Shown here in pieces: positions 5,822 to 10,874 of a stretch of DNA of 10,874 nt (positions are counted from its first letter, which is position 1; each line of letters starts with the position of its first letter). Both the position numbers and the translations under genes were made by a program. The notes below the pieces were generated by a model. That model did not search any database, was not told the origin of the DNA, and saw only the letters and a program-made list of their open reading frames with translations. The stretch spans positions 1 to 10,874 of the forward strand of contig JANQKO010000560.1 of the NCBI GenBank assembly GCA_028281075.1, in the 5' to 3' direction. Origin of the DNA: Alphaproteobacteria bacterium. Lineage in GTDB: Bacteria > Pseudomonadota > Alphaproteobacteria > GCA-2731375.

Positions 5822-7771
5822 ATGGCCGGGGAAGCGAGCGCCTATCCTAACCTGTTTTCCGAGCTCCGGGTCGGTTCGAGGACGCTGCGCAACCGCATCG
5901 CGCTGCCGGCGACGCTGACCAATTACGGCGTCGCCAACCGCATCACCGCGCGCTGGACCGACTTCCTGGTCGAGCGGGCGCGCGGCGGCGCCGGCCTGAT
6001 CGTCTCGGAAGTCATCGCCGTCGATCCCAACGCCATCGCCCAGGGCGCCATCGTCACCGGCTTCGATGACGCCAACGCCGACGGCTTCCGGCGCACGGCC
6101 GACGGCGTGCGCGCGGCCGGCGGCTGCCTGGTGGCGCAGCTCTGGCATCCCGGCCGGCAGCAGCTCTGGCACCCGACGATCTCGCCCATGGGCGTCTCCG
6201 ACCAGCCCGACGCCTATAGCTGGACCGTGCCGCACGTGATGAGCGAGGCCGACATCGCGCAAGCCGTCGACGCCTATGTCTCGGTGGCCGCGCGCCTGCG
6301 GTCCTACGGCCTCGACGGCGTCGAGCTGCACGGTGCGCACGGCTATCTGATCACCCAGTTCCTGTCGCCCTGGTCGAACACGCGCGCGGACGGCTATGGC
6401 GGCGGCCTGGAGAACCGGGCCCGGTTCGTGCGCGAGGTCGCCGGCGGCATCCGCGAGGCTTGCGGCCCCGACTTCATCGTCGGCCTGAAGATGCCGGCGC
6501 AAGAGGGCGTGGCGGGCGGGATCGACGTCGACGAGGCCGCCCGCATCACCGCCCACCTGGCGCCGCTCGGACTGCTCGACTATGTCGCCTATGCCCAGGG
6601 CAATTTCAGCCTCAGCCTGGAAGACCATGTGCCGGACATCACCTACCGGCCCGGCCATTTCATCGATCTGCACAAGCGCCTGCGCCCGGTCGCGGGCGGC
6701 ATTCCCGTGATGGCGCTCGGCCGCATCGGCACGCCGGAGCTGGCCGAGAAGGTCGTCGCCGAGGGTCATGGCGACCTGGTCGGCCTGACCCGGGCGCAGA
6801 TCGCCGACGCCGCCTTCGCCAGCAAGGCGCGTGCCGGCCGGGCGGCCGAGATCCGGCCGTCGGTGTTCGACAACTACTGCTGGGGCGAGGTGCATGCCGG
6901 CAAGCCGCTGCGCGAGTTCCACAACCCGCATCTGGGCGAGGCCGGCGAGGCCGGCTGGACGCCGCCGCCCGCCGACCGGCCGCGCGACGTGGTCGTGGTC
7001 GGCGCCGGTCCCGGCGGGCTGGAGGCGGCCTGGGTGGCGGCGGCGCGCGGCCACCGGGTGACCGTGCTGGGCGCCTCGGACGAGGTCGGTGGCCGTTTGC
7101 GGTTCGAGGCGGCGCTGCCGGGCCGCGCCGACATGGCCAGGGTCTACCGGCACCAGAAGCATCTCGCCGACGAACACCGCGTCGCGTTCCGGCTCGGCCG
7201 GCGGGCGACGCCGGATGACGTCAGGGCGTTGCGGCCCGACACCGTCGTCATCGCCACCGGCTCGGGCCTGCGCTTTCCCGCCACGCTGTCGCCCGACAGC
7301 GCGCCCGTCGTCTCGGTGCGCGATTACGTGTCCGGCCGACATGGCGGCGGCACCGCGCTGCTGTTCGACCAGGACCACACCGCCGCCACCTACGCCACCG
7401 CCGACCTGCTGGCCCGGGATTTCGGCCGCGTCATCCTGATGAGCCCGCGTCCGCACCTGGCGCAGCATGTGAACTATTGCAGCGCCATCGGCGTGCATCG
7501 CCGTCTCCACGCCAATGGCGTTGTCCAGATCCTGGCTGCCGAGCCGGTCGAGTTCAAAGACAAAACAGTGCGTTACGTGAATGTTTTCACGCGGCGTGAC
7601 GACTCGATCGCCGACGTCGACCTGCTGGTCTACGCCACGCCCCGCATCGTCGACGAGCCGCTGTCCGCCGCGCTCGCCGATCTCGAGGTGCACCTGGTCG
7701 GCGATTGCCAGTCGCCGCGCGACCTGATGGCGGCGATCCATGGCGGCCACGCCGTCGGCCTGGCGCTTTAG
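5822..7771 (+). CDS. OYE-family flavin oxidoreductase, trimethylamine dehydrogenase-like, lacking Fe-S cysteines
   Basis: The 649-residue protein starts at ATG 5822, preceded by GGGAG (5811-5815) at good spacing. Residues 1-340 form an old-yellow-enzyme FMN barrel: NRIALPATLTNYG, VAQLWHPGRQ, DGVELHGAHGYLITQFLSP (HGAH at 170-173) and YGGGLENRARF. Residues 390-649 form the nucleotide-binding domains of the trimethylamine dehydrogenase/dienoyl-CoA reductase group, with GAGPGG at 394-399, IATGSG, a second domain without GxGxxG (GGTALLFDQDHTAATYA, as in trimethylamine dehydrogenase) and a closing VHLVGDCQSPRDLMAAIHGG. The linker that normally has four [4Fe-4S] cysteines reads S347, D350, C353 and E365/F366 at those places, so only one remains. 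At the end of the second beta strand of the first Rossmann fold, Asp/Glu is replaced by G417. The gene precedes soxBDA, so oxidative N-demethylation of a methylated amine or betaine is a reasonable guess. A reductase or dienoyl-CoA-type role is the alternative. Confidence 0.88.
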   Translation: MAGEASAYPNLFSELRVGSRTLRNRIALPATLTNYGVANRITARWTDFLVERARGGAGLIVSEVIAVDPNAIAQGAIVTGFDDANADGFRRTADGVRAAGGCLVAQLWHPGRQQLWHPTISPMGVSDQPDAYSWTVPHVMSEADIAQAVDAYVSVAARLRSYGLDGVELHGAHGYLITQFLSPWSNTRADGYGGGLENRARFVREVAGGIREACGPDFIVGLKMPAQEGVAGGIDVDEAARITAHLAPLGLLDYVAYAQGNFSLSLEDHVPDITYRPGHFIDLHKRLRPVAGGIPVMALGRIGTPELAEKVVAEGHGDLVGLTRAQIADAAFASKARAGRAAEIRPSVFDNYCWGEVHAGKPLREFHNPHLGEAGEAGWTPPPADRPRDVVVVGAGPGGLEAAWVAAARGHRVTVLGASDEVGGRLRFEAALPGRADMARVYRHQKHLADEHRVAFRLGRRATPDDVRALRPDTVVIATGSGLRFPATLSPDSAPVVSVRDYVSGRHGGGTALLFDQDHTAATYATADLLARDFGRVILMSPRPHLAQHVNYCSAIGVHRRLHANGVVQILAAEPVEFKDKTVRYVNVFTRRDDSIADVDLLVYATPRIVDEPLSAALADLEVHLVGDCQSPRDLMAAIHGGHAVGLAL

Positions 7772-7888
7772 CCGCGAAGACGTCGCTGCGCGACGGCTTG
7801 TTGTCGCAAATGCTGGTGTTCCCGCGCCGGCCGGCGATATAAACAGAGCAACGACAAGCAGGGGTCCGGCGGCGCGGGGGCATCCGAA
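7772..7888 (+). promoter_or_regulatory. 117-bp spacer before soxB with an AT-rich TATAAA box
   Basis: This spacer between the TAG of the OYE-like gene and the presumed soxB start contains GATATAAAC (TATAAA at 7838-7843) in otherwise G+C-rich DNA. No good -35 hexamer stands at the right distance, so a separate sox promoter is possible but weakly supported. The half-sites TTGTCG (7801-7806) and CGACAA (7852-7857) are inverted around it. The soxB frame is open through the whole spacer but offers no ATG, GTG or TTG. Confidence 0.25.
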
Positions 7889-9139
7889 CTGTCCAGATAT
7901 TCCATCTTCACGCTGGCGCGTAACGCGCTGAGCTACCACGAGAATTGGCAATCGGCCTGGCGCAGCCCGGAGCCGCGGCCGAGCTATGACGTGGTCATCG
8001 TCGGCGGCGGCGGGCACGGCCTGGCGACGGCCTACTACCTCGCCAAGCTGCACGGGCTGACCAATGTCGCCGTGGTCGAGAAGGGCTGGATCGGCGGCGG
8101 CAATACCGGCCGCAACACCACGATCATCCGCTCCAACTACCTCAATGACGAAAGCGCCGGCCTCTACGAGCACGCGCTGAAGCTCTGGGAAGGCCTGAGC
8201 CAGGACCTGAACTACAACGTCATGTTCAGCCAGCGCGGCGTGATGAACCTGGCGCACAACGAGCACGACGTGCGCGAGCTGAAGCGCCGCTGCTACGCCA
8301 ACCACCTGAACGGCGTCGATTCCGACTGGCTGAGCACCTCGCAGGTAAAGGAATTCTGCCCGATCCTGAACTGCGATCCGGACGCACGCTATCCCGTGCT
8401 GGGCGCGACGCTGCAACGGCGCGGCGGCGTCGCCCGGCATGACGCGGTCGCCTGGGGCTATGCCCGCGGCGCCGACCGGCGCGGCGTCGACATCATCCAG
8501 AACTGCGAGGTCACCGGCTTCCGCATCCATGACGGCGCCGTGCAGGGCGTCGAGACCACCAAGGGCTTCATCGGCGCCGCCAAGGTCGGCGTCGTCGTCG
8601 CCGGCCACGCCACGGTGCTGGCCGACATGGCCGGCTTCCGCCTGCCGATCGACAGCCATCCGCTGCAGGCGCTGGTCTCGGAGCCGATCAAGCCGGTGCT
8701 CGACACCGTCGTCATGTCGAACGCCGTGCATGCCTATATCAGCCAGTCCGACAAGGGCGAGCTGGTGATCGGCGCCGGCGCCGACCTCTACAACTCCTAC
8801 GCCCAGCGCGGCAGCCTGCCGATCGTCGAGGAGACCATCCGCGCCATCGTCGAGCTGTTCCCGATGTTCGGCCGCGTGCGCATGCTGCGGTCCTGGGGCG
8901 GCATCGTCGACATCGCGCCGGACGCCAGCCCGATCATCTCGAAGACGCCGGTCGGCGGCCTTTACTTCAATTGCGGCTGGGGCACGGGCGGCTTCAAGGC
9001 GACGCCCGGCTCCGGCTGGGTCTTCGCGCACACCATCGCGCGGGACGAACCGCACGCCATCAACGCCGCCTTCAAGCTCGACCGGTTCTATTCCGGCGAG
9101 CTGGTCGCCGAGCACGGCGCGGCTGCCGTGGCGCATTAG
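7889..9139 (+). CDS. soxB: Sarcosine oxidase beta subunit
   Basis: The beta subunit of heterotetrameric sarcosine oxidase oxidises sarcosine to glycine using noncovalent FAD, with covalent FMN at the beta/alpha interface. From CTG 7889 the protein has 416 residues, normal for SoxB. It begins SRYSIFTLARNALSYHENW, a conserved family N-terminus, followed by SYDVVIVGGGGHGLATAYYLA (GGGGHG at 39-44), GWIGGGNTGRNTTIIRSNYL, and ARHDAVAWGYARG, whose H184 corresponds to the FMN-linking histidine of the Corynebacterium and Arthrobacter enzymes. The end, ELVAEHGAAAVAH, is also typical. The frame has no ATG, GTG or TTG between the upstream stop (7771) and GTG 7991; starting at 7991 would remove 34 conserved residues and cut into the first FAD strand. 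CTG 7889 is therefore the best start, with GGGGG (7876-7880) as a poor Shine-Dalgarno. A single-base change from ATG, natural or by sequencing error, is the alternative. soxD follows after 11 bp. Confidence 0.93.
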   Translation: MSRYSIFTLARNALSYHENWQSAWRSPEPRPSYDVVIVGGGGHGLATAYYLAKLHGLTNVAVVEKGWIGGGNTGRNTTIIRSNYLNDESAGLYEHALKLWEGLSQDLNYNVMFSQRGVMNLAHNEHDVRELKRRCYANHLNGVDSDWLSTSQVKEFCPILNCDPDARYPVLGATLQRRGGVARHDAVAWGYARGADRRGVDIIQNCEVTGFRIHDGAVQGVETTKGFIGAAKVGVVVAGHATVLADMAGFRLPIDSHPLQALVSEPIKPVLDTVVMSNAVHAYISQSDKGELVIGAGADLYNSYAQRGSLPIVEETIRAIVELFPMFGRVRMLRSWGGIVDIAPDASPIISKTPVGGLYFNCGWGTGGFKATPGSGWVFAHTIARDEPHAINAAFKLDRFYSGELVAEHGAAAVAH

Positions 9140-9150
9140 GAACCGGACGC

Positions 9151-9432
9151 ATGTTGTTGATTTCCTGTCCCTGGTGCGGCCCGCGCGAAGAAAGCGAGTT
9201 CCAGTGCGGCGGCGAGGCGCATATCGTCCGGCCGACCGACGGCGCGGGGCTCAGCGACACCGCCTGGGGCGATTACGTCTTCATGCGCAAGAACCCCAAG
9301 GGCGTGCAGTACGAGCGCTGGCACCACGCCGCCGGCTGCCGGCGCTGGTTCAACGTCGCCCGCCATACCGTCACGCACGAGATCCTCGCGGTCTACCGCA
9401 TGGGCGAGCCGCCGCCCGAGGTCGAGCCATGA
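9151..9432 (+). CDS. soxD: Sarcosine oxidase delta subunit
   Basis: This 93-residue protein is the small zinc-binding subunit of heterotetrameric sarcosine oxidase. All four zinc ligands known from the bacterial enzyme structures are present at the same numbers: C6 and C9 in ISCPWCG, H59 and C63 in RWHHAAGCRRWFNVARHT. FMRKNPKG and the C-terminal YRMGEPPPEV are also typical. The ATG at 9151 has AGGA (9138-9141), overlapping the soxB stop, 9 bp ahead; the longer in-frame extension to 8971 overlaps soxB and is not real. Its TGA overlaps the soxA ATG (ATGA at 9429-9432), so expression is probably coupled, as expected for subunits of one complex. Confidence 0.95.
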   Translation: MLLISCPWCGPREESEFQCGGEAHIVRPTDGAGLSDTAWGDYVFMRKNPKGVQYERWHHAAGCRRWFNVARHTVTHEILAVYRMGEPPPEVEP

Positions 9433-10874
9433 GCGCCGGTGACCTGCGCCTTCCCGAGGGCGGCCGTATCGACCGCGGCCGGCCGCTGAACTTCCGCTTC
9501 GACGGCCGCTGGTACCGGGGCTATGCCGGTGACACGCTGGCCTCGGCCCTGCTGGCGAACGGCGTGCGCATGGTCGGCCGCGGCTTCAAGTACCACCGGC
9601 CGCGCGGCATCATGACCGCCGGCTCCGAGGAGCCGAATGCGCTCGTGCAACTGCGCCAGGGCGTGCGCACCGAGCCCAACGTGCGCGCGACGCAGGTCGA
9701 GCTGTTCGACGGCCTGGAGGCCGAAAGCCAGAACCGCTGGCCGTCGCTGAAATTCGACGTAGGCGCGGTCAACAACGTGGCTTCCCGGCTGTTTCCGGCC
9801 GGCTTCTACTACAAGACTTTCATGTGGCCGAAGGGCTTCTGGGAGAGCTACGAGGTCGTGATCCGGCATGCCGCCGGCCTGGGCCGCGCGCCGGACCGGC
9901 CCGACCCCGACCGCTACGACAAGATGCATGCCCATGCCGACGTGCTGGTCGTCGGCGGCGGACCGGCCGGCCTCGCCGCCGCGCGGGCGGCGGCCGCCAC
10001 CGGCGCCCGGGTGCTGCTCGCCGACGAGCAGCCGGTGTTCGGTGGCAGCCTGCTGGGCACCGGCGAACGCCTCGACGACGCGCCGGGCGCGGACTGGGCG
10101 GCATCCGTGGTCGAAGACTTGCAAGCGCGCGACAACGTCCGGCTGCTGCCGCGCACCACCGTGATCGGCTACCACGACCACAACTTCCTGACCGCCGTAG
10201 AGCGCGTCGCCGACCATCTGCCCGTGCCGCCGCCGCACCGGCCCCGGCAGCGCCTGTGGAAGATCCGCGCGAAGCAGGTCGTGCTGGCGACCGGCGCCAT
10301 CGAACGGCCGCTGGTCTTCGCCGACAACGACCGGCCGGGCGTCATGCTGGCCGGCGCCGTGCAATGCTATCTGCACCGCTATGGCGTGCGGCCGGGACGG
10401 CGCGCCGTCGTCTTCACCAACAACGACAGCGCCTATGGCGCGGCGCTGGACATGGCCGATGCCGGTATCACCGTCACCGCCATCGTCGACCTGCGGCCCG
10501 ACATCACCGGCGCCTGCATCGACAGGGCGCGCACTGCCGGCATCGCCGTCTATGCCGGCGAGGCGGTGGTCGGCGTCTACGGCGCGCGGGGCCTGACCGC
10601 GGTCGACGTGCAGCGGCTCGACGATGCCGGCACGGCGGTCGTCAGCCTGCCACGGCGCCTCGACTGCGATCTGCTGGCGGTCTCCGGCGGCTGGAACCCG
10701 ACCGTGCACCTGTTCTCGCAGTCCGGCGGCCGGCTGCGCTTCGACGCCGACAGGTCGGCCTTCGTCCCCGACAGGCCGCGCCAGGCCGCGCGCGCGGTCG
10801 GCGCCGCCAACGGCGATTTCGACACTGCGGCATGCCTCGCCGAGGGCGCCGCGGCGGGCCGGGCGGGGGGCGCC
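9429..10874 (+). CDS. soxA: Sarcosine oxidase alpha subunit, N-terminal part (3' end outside window)
   Basis: The frame is open from ATG 9429 to the last base, giving 482 residues; full SoxA proteins are about 1000, so about half is present. Residues about 20-90 form the ferredoxin-like domain that lacks Fe-S cysteines in SoxA, with GRGFKYHRPRGIMTAGSEEPNALV. An NAD-binding Rossmann domain starts at ADVLVVGGGPAGLAAA (GGGPAG at 176-181) with D at the end of its second strand (LLADEQ). VLATGAIERPLVFADNDRPGVMLAGA and GRRAVVFTNNDSAYGAALDMADAG belong to the two-nucleotide-binding-domain core. The C-terminal GcvT-like folate-binding half, which receives the methylene group on tetrahydrofolate, lies beyond the edge, where soxG would be expected next. 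The start overlaps the soxD stop. Identification is secure from sequence and gene order. Confidence 0.95.
   Translation, partial: MSAGDLRLPEGGRIDRGRPLNFRFDGRWYRGYAGDTLASALLANGVRMVGRGFKYHRPRGIMTAGSEEPNALVQLRQGVRTEPNVRATQVELFDGLEAESQNRWPSLKFDVGAVNNVASRLFPAGFYYKTFMWPKGFWESYEVVIRHAAGLGRAPDRPDPDRYDKMHAHADVLVVGGGPAGLAAARAAAATGARVLLADEQPVFGGSLLGTGERLDDAPGADWAASVVEDLQARDNVRLLPRTTVIGYHDHNFLTAVERVADHLPVPPPHRPRQRLWKIRAKQVVLATGAIERPLVFADNDRPGVMLAGAVQCYLHRYGVRPGRRAVVFTNNDSAYGAALDMADAGITVTAIVDLRPDITGACIDRARTAGIAVYAGEAVVGVYGARGLTAVDVQRLDDAGTAVVSLPRRLDCDLLAVSGGWNPTVHLFSQSGGRLRFDADRSAFVPDRPRQAARAVGAANGDFDTAACLAEGAAAGRAGGA

Noticed and set aside
7801..7857. Inverted repeat TTGTCG/CGACAA as an operator before soxB
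   Set aside because: The arms are only 6 bp and 45 bp apart; this is expected by chance.
7740..7931. 63-codon + strand frame bridging the OYE-like stop and the soxB start
   Set aside because: Its start lies inside the OYE-like gene in another frame, and its end overlaps the conserved SoxB N-terminus; no family similarity was seen.
4898..9136. 1412-codon open frame on the - strand spanning the OYE-like and soxB region
   Set aside because: Only its last 261 codons (4898-5683) have protein-family similarity. The remainder is antisense to two well-supported + strand genes and is a product of high G+C third positions.
7991..9139. soxB starting at GTG 7991
   Set aside because: This would drop 34 residues including a conserved N-terminal segment encoded in frame just upstream, and there is no Shine-Dalgarno before 7991.
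9393..10709. 438-codon - strand frame opposite soxA
   Set aside because: The + strand carries unmistakable SoxA sequence in an uninterrupted frame; the - strand frame is a G+C shadow.

Overview
The window is very G+C-rich (about 70% by eye) and densely coded, with strong third-position G/C. Gene content, an alphaproteobacterial-style REP-like intergenic repeat and a soxBDA cluster suggest a soil or marine alphaproteobacterium of the Rhodospirillales/Rhizobiales kind. This taxonomic guess is inference. No tRNA, rRNA, CRISPR array, transposase or phage gene was seen.

Left block (1-4667, all + strand). Four genes form a tight operon: the C-terminal part of one MmgE/PrpD-family protein (off the left edge), a complete second MmgE/PrpD-family protein, a phenylacetate-CoA-ligase-like adenylate-forming enzyme, and an amidase-signature hydrolase. 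The last two junctions are ATGA start/stop overlaps, so translation is probably coupled. Together they suggest catabolism of an amide- or carboxylate-containing small molecule: amide hydrolysis, CoA activation, and dehydratase/isomerase/decarboxylase-type chemistry. The substrate cannot be read from the sequence.

Middle (4668-5821). The operon converges on a crotonase-fold gene on the - strand (4898-5683). The 230-bp gap between them holds a compound REP-like repeat carrying an apparently extra perfect 20-bp palindrome. The crotonase lacks both canonical hydratase glutamates. Its 5' end faces a 138-bp divergent promoter region with a perfect 20-bp palindrome (5750-5769), a good operator candidate for a GntR- or TetR-type regulator, overlapping the -10 of a possible + strand promoter.

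Right block (5822-10874, + strand). A trimethylamine-dehydrogenase-like OYE-family flavoprotein is followed by soxB, soxD and the first half of soxA, encoding subunits of heterotetrameric sarcosine oxidase. Sarcosine oxidase converts sarcosine to glycine, passing the C1 unit to tetrahydrofolate. The OYE-like enzyme may supply sarcosine or demethylate an upstream N-methyl compound. It has lost three of the four cysteines that hold the [4Fe-4S] cluster in trimethylamine dehydrogenase, so it probably works by a different electron route. soxB has no ATG, GTG or TTG compatible with its conserved N-terminus; the only fitting start is CTG at 7889.

The points most worth a second look are the cluster-less TMADH-like protein next to sox genes, the apparent CTG start of soxB, the operator palindrome, the nested palindrome in the REP-like element, and the uncharacterised PrpD-PrpD-ligase-amidase operon.
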